From Rodentibacter caecimuris (GTDB lineage Bacteria > Pseudomonadota > Gammaproteobacteria > Enterobacterales > Pasteurellaceae), in NCBI RefSeq assembly GCF_024622045.1, contig NZ_JANKBP010000010.1: 64,000 nt of DNA, one strand, 5' to 3'. Below the pieces are notes generated by a model. That model saw only the letters and a program-made list of their open reading frames with translations, made no database searches and was not told the origin of the DNA. The position numbers and the translations under genes were made by a program. The stretch's first letter is position 1. Each line of letters opens with the position of its first letter. Positions 52,915-62,657 of the stretch are shown here, in pieces.

Positions 52915-54219
52915 TTATTCTACTTCCTGCCAAAATTCTGCTACCGTATGAAATGATCCAAACACTAAAATAATGTCATTTTTAACCGCACTTTTTAACG
53001 CAATCTGTACAGCATTCATCACTGAATTTTGTGATTTTGCTTTGACATCAGGGAAAAACTCGGTGAGTTTTAACTGCAACTCTTCCCCTGTTTGCCCTCG
53101 ATAGCCCCCTAAAGTCGCACAATGCCATTCATCTACAACGGGAACAAGATGAGTAAAAACGCCTTGAGCATCTTTATCTTTTAACATTCCGCATACGGCA
53201 ATTAATTTACCTTGTTTTTGCGTTTTAAGTGCGGTCAATTTTTCACTCAAATATGCCGCTGCATGAGGATTATGCCCAACATCAACGATCACCGTTGGTA
53301 AATTATCGACTTTTTGATCAAATAAATTTGCCAGTTTTTCACACTGCTTTTCCTTGATGGTTTGAAAACGTCCGACTAATTCAACGCTTTGCAATGCCTC
53401 TCGAAGCGTGCTTTCCTGAATATCAAACGGTAACTGTTCAACCACCGCTAAGGCGGTGGCGGCATTCATTAATGGGATTTGACAAAACGGTAAATTTTCT
53501 AACCGCACTTTTCGGCTTTGCCATTGCCAACTCTTTGAATTGATTTGAAATGACCAATCCAGTTCACGGCGTGATACCTGACAGTCTAAATGGGCGGCTT
53601 GTTCCAACATTGTATTGGGTACATTTGGCTCTCCAATCACAGCCGAACAGTTTTGACGGAAAATACCGGCTTTTTCAAACGCGATTGCTTCCCTTGTGTT
53701 CCCTAAAAAATCCGTATGATCAATATCAATGCTGGTAATCACCGCTAAATTGCTATCCACAATATTGGTTGCGTCTAAACGTCCGCCTAAACCCACTTCT
53801 AAAATTACGACATCAAGCTGGTGTTGTTTAAACAAATGCAAAGCAGAAAGGGTGCTGAATTCAAAATAGGTCAATGATTCCGTTTTATTTTCTTCAATAA
53901 AAGCAAAGGAAGCGGTATGCGCTTCACCCGGTAAATCTTGATTTTGAATACGTACACGTTCGTTATAACGTAATAAATGGGGAGAGGAATATACGCCGAC
54001 ACGCAAACCATGCCGAAGCAAAATAGTTTCTAATAAACGGCAGGTTGTTCCTTTGCCATTGGTTCCCCCAACGGTGATCACATAAGGTGCAGGGTGTAAA
54101 AGATCCAGTTTTTCTGCGACAGATTTAATTCGTTCTAAGCCAAGATCGATGGCTTTAAAATGGCTATTTTCTAAATAAGAAAGCCACTCAGCGAGTGGCG
54201 AAGTGGCTTTTAAATTCAT
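52915..54219 (-). CDS. folC: Folylpolyglutamate synthase / dihydrofolate synthase
   Basis: FolC makes dihydrofolate from dihydropteroate and extends the glutamate tail. The 434 residues carry ITVGGTNGKGTTCR (P-loop) and the family VILEVGLGGRLDATNIVD, DHTDFLG, VIVDVGHNPHAA. The frame extends to 54252, but ATG 54219 directly after the accD stop gives the expected N-terminus (MNLKATSPLAEWL). This is the usual accD-folC pair. Confidence 0.96.
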   Translation of the reverse strand: MNLKATSPLAEWLSYLENSHFKAIDLGLERIKSVAEKLDLLHPAPYVITVGGTNGKGTTCRLLETILLRHGLRVGVYSSPHLLRYNERVRIQNQDLPGEAHTASFAFIEENKTESLTYFEFSTLSALHLFKQHQLDVVILEVGLGGRLDATNIVDSNLAVITSIDIDHTDFLGNTREAIAFEKAGIFRQNCSAVIGEPNVPNTMLEQAAHLDCQVSRRELDWSFQINSKSWQWQSRKVRLENLPFCQIPLMNAATALAVVEQLPFDIQESTLREALQSVELVGRFQTIKEKQCEKLANLFDQKVDNLPTVIVDVGHNPHAAAYLSEKLTALKTQKQGKLIAVCGMLKDKDAQGVFTHLVPVVDEWHCATLGGYRGQTGEELQLKLTEFFPDVKAKSQNSVMNAVQIALKSAVKNDIILVFGSFHTVAEFWQEVE

Positions 54220-54220
54220 A

Positions 54221-55126
54221 TTATTCTTCATGTGTTTCAATGTTATCTTCAATTAATTCAGGTTCGGCAAAGGGTGAAGGTCGATTTGTTAATTTACTTA
54301 ATACACTGGCTAGGGTATAACGCATATCACCACGTTTTACAATCATATCAATCGCCCCTTTTTCTAATAAAAACTCGCTACGCTGAAAACCTTCCGGTAA
54401 TTTTTCACGAACGGTTTGTTCTATCACCCTTGGGCCGGCAAAACCAATTAAGGCTTTCGGTTCGGCAATGTTTAGATCACCTAACATTGCGAAACTGGCA
54501 GATACGCCGCCTAAAGTCGGATCGGTTAAAACCGAAATAAAAGGCACACCCTTTTCACGCATTTTGGCGAGCACCGCACTGGTTTTTGCCATTTGCATTA
54601 ATGAGAATAATGCCTCTTGCATACGAGCCCCACCACTGGCGGAAAAACACACAAACGGACAGTTTAATTCCATAGCTTTTTCAGCTGCTTTTACAAACTT
54701 AGCGCCTACAACAGAGCCCATTGAGCCGCCCATAAAAGCAAAGTTTGAGGCAGCCACGACAATCGGTATATTATAAAGTGTTCCTGTCATGGTAATGAGC
54801 GCATCTTTTTCACCGGTTTCTTTTTGAGCTGCACTGATACGATCTTTATATTTCTTTAAATCTTTAAATCTTAAAATATCTTTTGGCTCTAAGTCCGCTG
54901 CAATTTCTTGGCTTGAATCTTCATCCAATAAACGTAAAAGACGTTCACGCGCATCAATACGCATATGATGACCACACTTCGGGCATACATAAAGGTTACG
55001 TTTTAATTCTTCACTATAAAGTACCTGTTCACAGGAGGTACATTTTGTCCAAACGCCTTCAGGCACGTTAGACTTACGTGCTGAAGAAGAAGGGCTTTTA
55101 TTAAAAATTCGGTCAATCCAGCTCAT
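54221..55126 (-). CDS. accD: Acetyl-CoA carboxylase carboxyltransferase subunit beta
   Basis: AccD with AccA transfers CO2 from biotin to acetyl-CoA, giving malonyl-CoA for fatty acids. The 301 residues have the N-terminal zinc ribbon CTSC and CPKC at about 29-52, then the crotonase-like SASGGARMQEALFSLMQMAKTSA and DPTLGGVSASFAMLGD. It is followed by folC. Confidence 0.97.
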   Translation of the reverse strand: MSWIDRIFNKSPSSSARKSNVPEGVWTKCTSCEQVLYSEELKRNLYVCPKCGHHMRIDARERLLRLLDEDSSQEIAADLEPKDILRFKDLKKYKDRISAAQKETGEKDALITMTGTLYNIPIVVAASNFAFMGGSMGSVVGAKFVKAAEKAMELNCPFVCFSASGGARMQEALFSLMQMAKTSAVLAKMREKGVPFISVLTDPTLGGVSASFAMLGDLNIAEPKALIGFAGPRVIEQTVREKLPEGFQRSEFLLEKGAIDMIVKRGDMRYTLASVLSKLTNRPSPFAEPELIEDNIETHEE

Positions 55127-55211
55127 TATTTTTTACCTATTTATCCACTAGAAAATCCAGCGTATTAAACCATAATTCGGCGAACCTTGCTAGTCAGACA
55201 AGCGCATCAAA

Positions 55212-56006
55212 CTAAGTCAATTCATCTTCAAGGAAAAGCGGGCCTAATTTTTGTTGTGGAAGCGCAAATTTTTCAGGATACATCACATTCACTAAATAAA
55301 GTCCTTCCGGTTTTGCTGTTGGTGCGGCAAGTTTGCGATCACGCTGTTCAAGTAACCATTTAAGCCACTCAACCGGCTGATTTCCTGCACCGACTTCAAT
55401 TAAACTCCCGACAATGTTTCTAACCATGTGGTGTACAAACGCATTGGCTTGAATATCAACAATAATATATTCGCCTTTTTGTACAACATTCAGATGATGC
55501 ACATTTCGCCACGGTGTATTTGATTGGCATTGTGCCGCACGGAAAGAAGAAAAATCATGTTCACCTAATAAAAATTGCCCTGCTTGATGCATTTTTTCCG
55601 CATCTAATTCCAAATGGCAATGGGTAATGCCGGCGGGTAAAATAGCGGAGCGTAATTTATTACAATATAGAAGGTAACGATAACGACGTGCAGTAGCAGA
55701 AAAACGGGCATGAAATTCATCATCCACGACTTTTGCCCATTTCACCGCTATATCATCAGGCAGGTTTGCATTTGTACCAAACGCCCAAGCCTTTTCAGGA
55801 CGGACCGCATCCGTTTCAAAATGCACAACCTGCCCTGTACCATGCACACCGGAATCCGTTCTTCCCGCACAAAATACGTCAATTTTTTCATTTGCCACAA
55901 AAGACAGCGCATTTTCCAATGTTTCCTGTACCGAACGTACTTTTTCTTGTCTCTGCCAACCAAAATAATGTTGGCCGTTATACTCAATTCCTAAGGCAAT
56001 TTTCAT
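55212..56006 (-). CDS. truA: tRNA pseudouridine synthase A
   Basis: TruA makes pseudouridine at positions 38-40 of tRNAs. The 264 residues include GWQRQEKVRSVQ, the catalytic Asp in CAGRTDSGVHGTGQVVHF, and FVHHMVRNIVG. ATG 56006 with GAGG before it is preferred to the upstream in-frame ATG at 56027. It lies 85 bp upstream of accD on the same strand. Confidence 0.96.
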   Translation of the reverse strand: MKIALGIEYNGQHYFGWQRQEKVRSVQETLENALSFVANEKIDVFCAGRTDSGVHGTGQVVHFETDAVRPEKAWAFGTNANLPDDIAVKWAKVVDDEFHARFSATARRYRYLLYCNKLRSAILPAGITHCHLELDAEKMHQAGQFLLGEHDFSSFRAAQCQSNTPWRNVHHLNVVQKGEYIIVDIQANAFVHHMVRNIVGSLIEVGAGNQPVEWLKWLLEQRDRKLAAPTAKPEGLYLVNVMYPEKFALPQQKLGPLFLEDELT

Positions 56007-56036
56007 TTCTACCTCATTTTTCATCAAAATTAAAAA

Positions 56037-56080
56037 TTATGTACGTTTGAAATCAATGTGTTCAATTTTAATTTCACCAA
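56037..56080 (-). repeat. Partial duplicate of the rplY 3' end
   Basis: The sequence TTATGTACGTTTGAAATCAA (plus strand) matches the true rplY end at 57330 (TTATGCACGTTTGAAGTCAA) with two differences, continuing with weaker similarity for about 20 bases. It encodes HIDFKRT-stop, like the rplY HIDFKRA-stop. It marks the far border of the accessory segment 56037-57329. Confidence 0.75.
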
Positions 56081-56348
56081 ATTACTTTAATAGTACCAAT
56101 GAAGAAAAAAATTCATTACTTCCGAAATCAACTATATGTCTAAACTTCTCAAAGTATGGTATCGGAGTAATCACATCATTAATTATGCCATATAAATATT
56201 TGAGATACTGCCTTATCTCATCTAAAAGATATTCGTCTAAAATTAAAGCGAATCACGACAACAAAATGACTAAACAATTGACAATACAAAGCAATTTATG
56301 TAGTTTCCCCCCTCCTATATCCTACTACACAGGTTAGAACCTATTAGA
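56081..56348. other. AT-rich region with no supported gene
   Basis: A 96-codon plus-strand open frame (56047-56337) exists, but it lacks a ribosome site and looks like a chance frame running through the rplY duplicate. Nothing recognisable otherwise. Confidence 0.4.
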
Positions 56349-57065
56349 ATGAAAACAAATTCAACCATTATCATCAACTCTTCTGTTTTTCTCGCTTATA
56401 TCTCCTTTCTAGGCTGGTCTGTGGCTTACATATACGGATGGGCTAAGTTTTACTACTATAATTATCCTTGGGAATTTGTAGAGGTTGGTATCAATAACAT
56501 TGCTAGAGCGCTTGGTTATATACTATTCGTTTCAATGATTGTAGTCATAACTTGCGCCATAGGCTGGATCATTATTAGGAGTGCAAAACAAGTATTCTCA
56601 AGAGCAACTGTTGCATCTATTCGAACGTTTGTTGTGTTAAGTATTGTATTTACTCCATTATTAGTTCAGTTATCACTAGTTACACATAAAACTGACCATG
56701 TCATCATTTCTGTTTATTTGCTTGGCGCAATAACCATATCGCTTATTTGTAAAAAGCATAGCTACCACATTAGTATCCGAAAAATTATTCGTGATATTAA
56801 AAATCATAAAATTCACTTACTTACTGCGCTTACTATAGTGTATTTTTACTTTGCTTTATCCGCTTTTATGATTGGTTATTATGCTCAGATTTTCCCCAAA
56901 ACTTATGCTCAAATTACATTATTTGAAGAGGATTATTACATCTTTGGAAGATGTAATAGCACCTTTATTTTGATTCAAGACATAGGAAAGAAGAATAATG
57001 AATTTTTTATTTATCCTTGCGTGAACAATATAAAACCTTGCCGAGTAACAGTTCAAAATAAATAG
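56349..57065 (+). CDS. Hypothetical inner-membrane protein
   Basis: This 238-residue protein has about five hydrophobic segments (residues about 10-32, 52-77, 88-108, 115-133, 155-177) and a C-terminal soluble tail with Cys residues (FGRCNST, YPCVNNIKPCRV). I recognise no family. It is AT-rich with codon use unlike its core neighbours, has no clear ribosome site, and is bounded by a duplicate of the rplY 3' end, all signs of acquisition. Confidence 0.7.
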   Translation: MKTNSTIIINSSVFLAYISFLGWSVAYIYGWAKFYYYNYPWEFVEVGINNIARALGYILFVSMIVVITCAIGWIIIRSAKQVFSRATVASIRTFVVLSIVFTPLLVQLSLVTHKTDHVIISVYLLGAITISLICKKHSYHISIRKIIRDIKNHKIHLLTALTIVYFYFALSAFMIGYYAQIFPKTYAQITLFEEDYYIFGRCNSTFILIQDIGKKNNEFFIYPCVNNIKPCRVTVQNK

Positions 57066-57067
57066 GA

Positions 57068-57086
57068 ATGCCCAAGTGTGGGCTTT
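57068..57086 (+). terminator. Small terminator after the membrane gene
   Basis: GCCCA-AGTG-TGGGC followed by TTTTT lies just past the stop. Confidence 0.75.
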
Positions 57087-57199
57087 TTATACAGAAATCT
57101 CGACTTTTCGGGAGAACAAGGGATAAAAGCAGTTCCATCGTCAATACAAACAACACTGCATTACACGATAAAAGAGAAACTTTTCCCCCACTAAATAAC

Positions 57200-57229
57200 A
57201 AAAGCTCATTGTTAAAACAATGAGCTTTT
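57200..57229. terminator. Strong hairpin downstream of rplY
   Basis: AAAAGCTCATTGTT / AACAATGAGCTTTT is a perfect 14-bp stem with a two-base loop, with T-runs on the outside. It lies 100 bases past the rplY stop. Confidence 0.8.
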
Positions 57230-57329
57230 ATCTTAAAACGTACTTCTGAAACGATTTTTTGTCTTATTGATTTGATTAAATCAAAGGTTGTTTCGGAAAT
57301 AAATGACTTAAAACCGTGTAAATATCGGA

Positions 57330-57617
57330 TTATGCACGTTTGAAGTCAATGTGAACCAATTTTGGTTTGAACGGGTGACGTTGCATTGCTTGCACTTTTA
57401 CCGCCACTTCTTTACCGTCAATGACAAGTGTAATCACATCAGAGTAGAAAGACTCGTGAGCTTGTGCATTGTTTAATTCATCGTGATTTAAGATGATTGA
57501 AACCGGTTCTTCGCTGCCACCATAAACGATTGCAGGAATTTGACCGTTATGACGCAGGCGGCGGCTCGCACCCTTACCTTGCGCTGTACGAACTTCAGCG
57601 TTAAATTTAAATGCCAT
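57330..57617 (-). CDS. rplY: 50S ribosomal protein bL25
   Basis: This 95-residue protein binds 5S rRNA; it is the short form without the CTC domain. It starts MAFKFNAEVRTAQGKGASRRLR and ends HPFKPKLVHIDFKRA. Its last codons are duplicated in part at 56037-56080. It is monocistronic. Confidence 0.97.
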   Translation of the reverse strand: MAFKFNAEVRTAQGKGASRRLRHNGQIPAIVYGGSEEPVSIILNHDELNNAQAHESFYSDVITLVIDGKEVAVKVQAMQRHPFKPKLVHIDFKRA

Positions 57618-57827
57618 TGTTATGTTCTCTTTAAAGTAAGATTAAAAATTAAAAAATTGCAGGCGACCCAGCAATTTTCCTAAATAGACTCAAAGCCTAG
57701 CTTTGAGGGCGAAAATTATAGAGGATTCAACTTGCTAACGCAAACTTTTTCTAGAAAACTCAGGCTGAAACGATTAGAATGATCCCCAATTTTTTAAAAT
57801 CTATGAAAACTTAAATAACTCGAACAA

Positions 57828-58433
57828 ATGGAATTTCTTATTAATTTTTTCACCGACTACGGCTATTGGGCTGTATTTTTTGTCTTGATTATCTGTGGCT
57901 TTGGTGTGCCCATCCCTGAAGATATCACTCTTGTTTCTGGCGGCGTAATTGCCGGGCTTTATCCCGAAAGCGTTAATTCCCACCTTATGTTACTCGTCAG
58001 TATGGTCGGCGTACTTGCAGGCGATTCCTGTATGTACTGGCTTGGTCGCATTTATGGTACAAAAATTTTACGTTTCCGCCCAATGCGTAAAATTATCACT
58101 TTACAGCGCCTTAAAATGGTACGTGAAAAATTCGCTCAATACGGTAACCGCGTATTATTTGTCGCACGTTTCCTACCGGGCTTACGCGCGCCAATTTATA
58201 TGGTTTCGGGTATCACCCGACGGGTGAGCTATACCCGCTTTCTCTTAATTGATTTTTGTGCCGCGATTATTTCTGTGCCAATCTGGGTGTACCTTGGAGA
58301 ATTAGGGGCGAGAAATTTAGATTGGTTGCATGAGCAAATTCAGAAAGGTCAAATGGTGATTTATATACTGGTTGCCGCCGTTGCCCTATTCTTGCTTTGG
58401 AAATGGAAAAAATCGAAAAAACAGAAAAATTAA
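57828..58433 (+). CDS. DedA-family inner-membrane protein
   Basis: This 201-residue protein is of the DedA/SNARE-associated superfamily, with about five hydrophobic segments and the family sequence FGVPIPEDITLVSGG and FVARFLPGLRAPIYMVSG, including the acidic and arginine residues needed for undecaprenyl-phosphate recycling or proton-linked transport in known members. It has a Lys-rich tail. It is convergent with ribC. Confidence 0.9.
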   Translation: MEFLINFFTDYGYWAVFFVLIICGFGVPIPEDITLVSGGVIAGLYPESVNSHLMLLVSMVGVLAGDSCMYWLGRIYGTKILRFRPMRKIITLQRLKMVREKFAQYGNRVLFVARFLPGLRAPIYMVSGITRRVSYTRFLLIDFCAAIISVPIWVYLGELGARNLDWLHEQIQKGQMVIYILVAAVALFLLWKWKKSKKQKN

Positions 58434-58440
58434 TGTTATG

Positions 58441-58478
58441 AAGTGCGGTCAAAAACAGTGAGATTTTTGACCGCACTT
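58441..58478. terminator. Bidirectional uptake-sequence terminator
   Basis: AAGTGCGGTCAAAAA / TTTTTGACCGCACTT is a 15-bp perfect stem between convergent dedA-like and ribC genes. Confidence 0.9.
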
Positions 58479-58483
58479 TTCAT

Positions 58484-59095
58484 TTAACAACGCGCAGCTA
58501 AATAACGTTCTACTGTGTCCACAATTGCTTGCGTTTGCGGATCAATTTCAATATTCACAACATCCCCCATTTTGCGTTGTCCCATCAAGGTTCGTTGTAG
58601 CGTTTCCGGAATTAAGTTCACACAAAATTGATTGTCTTTAACTTCACCGATCGTCAAACTAATACCGTCTACTGCAACAAAGCCTTTGGTTAAAATATAT
58701 TTCATTACTTCGGCATTCGGTAATTCAAACCAAATTTGGCGATTATTCTCCGTCGCAATAATGTCAGAAATCACCGCCGTGCAATACACATGACCGGACA
58801 AAATATGCCCGCCAATTTCAGCGCCCATTTGCATTGCACGTTCAATATTAACGAAATCGCCGGCTTTTAATGCCCCAAGATTGGTAATACGCAACGTTTC
58901 TTGCATTAAATCGAAGCTAACGAGATCGTCATTAATTTCAGTAACGGTTAAACACACGCCATTATTAGATACCGATGCACCAATTTCTAAACCTTTTCGC
59001 ATTTCAGGTGGCAATTTTACTACCTGTGTTCTAAAATGTGTGCTTTCTGTAATTGAATGAATCCGGGCTATGCCCTGTACAATTCCGGTAAACAT
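58484..59095 (-). CDS. ribC: Riboflavin synthase alpha chain
   Basis: This enzyme dismutates two lumazine molecules to riboflavin, after the RibH reaction encoded at 13444. The 203 residues consist of two related barrels, each with MFTGIVQG-type or GxDGISLT-type repeats (SVSNNGVCLTVTEI and FVAVDGISLTIGEV). The frame starts at 59107, but ATG 59095 gives the standard MFTGIVQGIA start. No FMN riboswitch fits in the 50-base gap before the divergent MATE gene. Confidence 0.96.
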   Translation of the reverse strand: MFTGIVQGIARIHSITESTHFRTQVVKLPPEMRKGLEIGASVSNNGVCLTVTEINDDLVSFDLMQETLRITNLGALKAGDFVNIERAMQMGAEIGGHILSGHVYCTAVISDIIATENNRQIWFELPNAEVMKYILTKGFVAVDGISLTIGEVKDNQFCVNLIPETLQRTLMGQRKMGDVVNIEIDPQTQAIVDTVERYLAARC

Positions 59096-59145
59096 AATTT
59101 TCCTCAATCTTTTTCAAAAAAATTTTCGCATAGTGTATCAAATTT

Positions 59146-60540
59146 ATGAATATTCGTCTTTTATCTGAATACCAAGCTGATATTAAAAAATTGATAAAAA
59201 TCGCTACACCGATTCTATTCGCTCAAGTCGCACAAAACTCGATGGGGCTTGTGGATACGATTATGGCAGGGCGTGTCAGCTCTACGGATATGGCGGCAAT
59301 TTCTGTCGGTGCGTCAATTTGGTTGCCACTGGTGTTATTCGGACACGGTCTATTGCTTGCACTACCGCCAACCGTGTCATATCTAAACGGATCGGGACAA
59401 CGCCACCGCATTGCCCACCAAATTCGTCAAGGTATTTGGATCGCCCTAGCCAGTTGTCTTCCTCTTGGCGCACTTATTTATTACAGTGATTTTGTCTTGC
59501 AATTTATGCAAATGGATCCTCAAATGGCACAAATTGCGCGAGACTATCTGCGTGCCATGATTTGGGGACTACCCGCTTATTTATTGCTGATTAATTTTCG
59601 TTGTTTAAATGACGGTATTGCAAAAACCAAGCCCGCCATGGTGATTACTTTTCTTGGTTTAATGGTAAATATTCCGCTGAACTACATTTTTATTTACGGT
59701 AAACTCGGCGTGCCGGCATTCGGTGCGGTGGGTTGCGGTATTGCAACGGCAATAGTGAATTGGTTAATGTTTTTTATGATGATTAGCTACTCTTACTTTA
59801 ATCGTCAAGAACGTGAGCTAAAAGTATTTAGCCAACTCATTGAAAAACCTCATTTTGTTACATTAAAAAAACTTTTGCAGCTAGGTTTACCTATCGCTCT
59901 TTCGATTTGTTGTGAAGTGGCACTGTTTGCGATTACCGCATTATTGCTTTCTCCGCTTGGTGCAACTATTGTGGCAAGCCATCAAATTGCGTTAAACACC
60001 AGTTCCTTTATTTTTATGTTTCCGATGTCGATCGGGATGGCAACTACAATTCTTGTTGGGCAGGCACTCGGCTCCGGCTCACCGCAAAAAGCTAAAAATA
60101 TCGCGTATTCCGCCATTATTCTCGGTTTAACCATCACACTAATCACAGCATTTATTACGGTATTCTTTCGCTATGAAATTGCCGGCATTTTTGTGACGGA
60201 TAACACCGTGATTAGTATGGCTGCCGGTTTATTACTTATTGCCGCTATTTACCAGTTTTCCGATACGATCCAAGTGGTGGTAAGCGGTGTGTTACGCGGT
60301 TATAAAGACACCAAAGTAATACTCTATATTACGCTTTTCGCTTATTGGGTGATCGGTGTGCCGTTGGGTTATACGTTGGCTCGAACCGATTGGCTTATGC
60401 CAAGCATTAGCGCGCAGGGTTTCTGGATTGCGTTTGTGGTCTCACTCACTTTTGCCGCTATTTTATTATTCTATCGAATGAGAAAAACACAAAATTTAGG
60501 TGATGACGTATTGATGGCTCGATTAGAAAAACTGAAGTAA
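59146..60540 (+). CDS. norM: MATE-family multidrug efflux protein
   Basis: This 464-residue inner-membrane antiporter has about twelve hydrophobic segments and the MATE pattern (TPILFAQVAQNSMGLVDTIMAGRVS at the start, GLPIALSICCEVALF at mid-length). NorM members export cationic drugs and dyes with Na+ or H+. It is divergent from ribC with only 50 bases between. Confidence 0.92.
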   Translation: MNIRLLSEYQADIKKLIKIATPILFAQVAQNSMGLVDTIMAGRVSSTDMAAISVGASIWLPLVLFGHGLLLALPPTVSYLNGSGQRHRIAHQIRQGIWIALASCLPLGALIYYSDFVLQFMQMDPQMAQIARDYLRAMIWGLPAYLLLINFRCLNDGIAKTKPAMVITFLGLMVNIPLNYIFIYGKLGVPAFGAVGCGIATAIVNWLMFFMMISYSYFNRQERELKVFSQLIEKPHFVTLKKLLQLGLPIALSICCEVALFAITALLLSPLGATIVASHQIALNTSSFIFMFPMSIGMATTILVGQALGSGSPQKAKNIAYSAIILGLTITLITAFITVFFRYEIAGIFVTDNTVISMAAGLLLIAAIYQFSDTIQVVVSGVLRGYKDTKVILYITLFAYWVIGVPLGYTLARTDWLMPSISAQGFWIAFVVSLTFAAILLFYRMRKTQNLGDDVLMARLEKLK

Positions 60541-60626
60541 GGTTGTTACGCCATCAATTAAAAAAGTGCGGTCAAATTTCATAATGTTTTACAATATCGT
60601 GAAAAATGACCGCCTGTTATTTTAAA

Positions 60627-61934
60627 TCAGCATTCCTCTAGTTTCGTACCTTTCGTTTCCCGAATAAACCATAAACCAATCAGGCTCAACAGGGCGTTTA
60701 ATGTCAAATAAATTCCCACTGCTTTTAAACCGTAATGGGCATTTAACGGTAAAGCGATAATAGAAGCCACACTCGCACCAAATAACCCTGCAATATTATA
60801 AGTCAGTGAAGCCCCTGAATAACGGGCGTGGGTTGGGAATAATTCCGGTAAAAAACTGGCAAGCGGCCCATACCCCATTCCAATTAATCCCATTCCGATA
60901 ACTAAGAACCAAAACAAACTGTGAGCCGTGCCGTTTTCAAGGAAAAACGGCAATGCTAAACCAAAAATCGCAACACCGACGGTAGTCCAAATCAGCCAAA
61001 GCCGACGACCAATTTTATCAATGTATTTGCCCGAAATGACAATCGTGCCCGCTAAAGAAAGCGCACTTGCCATTAATAAGGCAGTGAAAATATGAGGGGA
61101 AAATCCCAATCCCATTGCATAACCGGCATCCGATACGGTTGGTGCGGATTTCGCATAGATTTGACTAAATGCGATCATGACATAAAACAACACGTAACCG
61201 GCAATACAAGTGAGCATTCCCAAGAAAAAAGATTTGAAATGGTTTGTCATGACTTCTAACATTGGCAAACCTTTAGCTTGCGGTTTATTTAATCTTTCAA
61301 GAAAAATCGGGGTTTCAGTGAGTTTTAACCGCACATATAAACCGATACCAACCAATAGAATTGAAGATAAAAACGGAATTCTCCACGCCCAATCTAACAT
61401 TGCCGCCTGTCCGAAAATGGCGCCGATCAACAAAAATACACCGTTCGCCAATAATAAGCCTAACGGTGCACCAAGTTGTGGGAACGTACCATACCAACCA
61501 CGTTTGCCCTCCAGCGCATTTTCAACAGCCACTAATGCGGCACCGCCCCATTCTCCGCCTAAACCGATGCCTTGTCCGATACGGCATAAACAGAGCAAAA
61601 TTGTTGCACTAATACCGATACTTTCATAACTCGGTAATAATCCGATAATCACAGTAGAAACGCCCATTAACAATAAGCTCATCACAAAGGTATTTTTGCG
61701 CCCGATACGATCGCCAAAATGCCCAAACAATGCGGCACCTAAAGGGCGGGCAATAAAAGTTAAAGCGAGTGTAGAAAGGGCTGCAATCTGCCCTGAGAGA
61801 GGATCGGCAGCGTGAAAAAATTGCTGGTTAAACACCAACACGGCGGCCATTGCGTAAATATAGTTGTCGAAATACTCAATCGCCGTACCAATCATTGTTG
61901 CCATTGCGATTTGTTTCGGACTGTTTTGTTTCAT
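60627..61934 (-). CDS. MFS transporter of the metabolite:H+ symporter (MHS) family, last in thi operon
   Basis: This 435-residue protein has twelve predicted membrane segments, with the MFS loop FGHFGDRIGRKNTFV at about 75-89 and the second GKYIDKIGRRLWL. Relatives import shikimate, proline/betaine or citrate. It lies 54 bp after thiE in the thiM-thiD-thiE run, so a thiamine precursor is a reasonable candidate substrate (inference). The frame extends to 61961, but ATG 61934 has GGAGA upstream. Confidence 0.88.
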   Translation of the reverse strand: MKQNSPKQIAMATMIGTAIEYFDNYIYAMAAVLVFNQQFFHAADPLSGQIAALSTLALTFIARPLGAALFGHFGDRIGRKNTFVMSLLLMGVSTVIIGLLPSYESIGISATILLCLCRIGQGIGLGGEWGGAALVAVENALEGKRGWYGTFPQLGAPLGLLLANGVFLLIGAIFGQAAMLDWAWRIPFLSSILLVGIGLYVRLKLTETPIFLERLNKPQAKGLPMLEVMTNHFKSFFLGMLTCIAGYVLFYVMIAFSQIYAKSAPTVSDAGYAMGLGFSPHIFTALLMASALSLAGTIVISGKYIDKIGRRLWLIWTTVGVAIFGLALPFFLENGTAHSLFWFLVIGMGLIGMGYGPLASFLPELFPTHARYSGASLTYNIAGLFGASVASIIALPLNAHYGLKAVGIYLTLNALLSLIGLWFIRETKGTKLEEC

Positions 61935-61988
61935 TATTTTTCTCCAAGGAAAGGCATTCAAATTTAACGCATACTTTTGCCAGCCAAT

Positions 61989-62657
61989 TTACCGGCTAGC
62001 CTCTCTTAACGCTCTAGCCATCATTTCAACATTTTTTGCCTGACTGATCGCTGAAATTACCGCCACACCATCAGCCCCAAATTCCCTTAAAGTGCGAACG
62101 TGTTCCAACTTCACACCGCCAATCGCAACAAACGGTTTCGTTATGCCTGATTTTCGCAAATCTTGAACAAACCCCATACCACGTGTCGGTTTGGGATTTT
62201 CCTTTGATTGCGTTGGGAAAATCGGCCCAATACCAAAATAATCAATCTCCGCCATTGCTTCGCCTATTTTGGCTTCTTCTAATAAATTAACCGACCACCC
62301 CACAATCATCGCTTTATTCGCTTTTGCCCGAATAACCTGTACCGCCATATCGGTTTGTCCCACATGGATACCGTCTGCCTCAAGCTCAAAAGCTAAATCA
62401 ACATCATCATTGACGATAAACGGCACGCGATATTCACGGCACATATCCCGACAGCTAATGGCTAACGCTTTTTGTGCTGCCGGCGAGTGTTCAAGGGAAA
62501 ATTTGCCTTTATCCCGAAATTGGAAACAAGTAATACCGCCGTCTAATGCTTGTTTTAATACAGAAAGTAAATTTTGTGCATTATTTTCCCCCAAATGCCG
62601 ACAATCTTGCGTTCCCGCTACAAAGTAAAGCGGTAGGATTTCTCGAATTTTTTGCAT
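61989..62657 (-). CDS. thiE: Thiamine-phosphate synthase
   Basis: ThiE joins hydroxymethylpyrimidine pyrophosphate and thiazole phosphate. The 222 residues include ITCFQFRDKG, PFIVNDDVDLAFELEADGIHVGQTD and YFGIGPIFPTQSKENP. It starts directly after the thiD stop and ends 54 bp before the MHS transporter. ThiL (11946-12944) then phosphorylates the product. Confidence 0.96.
   Translation of the reverse strand: MQKIREILPLYFVAGTQDCRHLGENNAQNLLSVLKQALDGGITCFQFRDKGKFSLEHSPAAQKALAISCRDMCREYRVPFIVNDDVDLAFELEADGIHVGQTDMAVQVIRAKANKAMIVGWSVNLLEEAKIGEAMAEIDYFGIGPIFPTQSKENPKPTRGMGFVQDLRKSGITKPFVAIGGVKLEHVRTLREFGADGVAVISAISQAKNVEMMARALREASR

Noticed and set aside
56047..56337. A 96-codon plus-strand frame before the membrane protein gene
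   Set aside because: It runs over the rplY-end duplicate and lacks a ribosome site or known domain.
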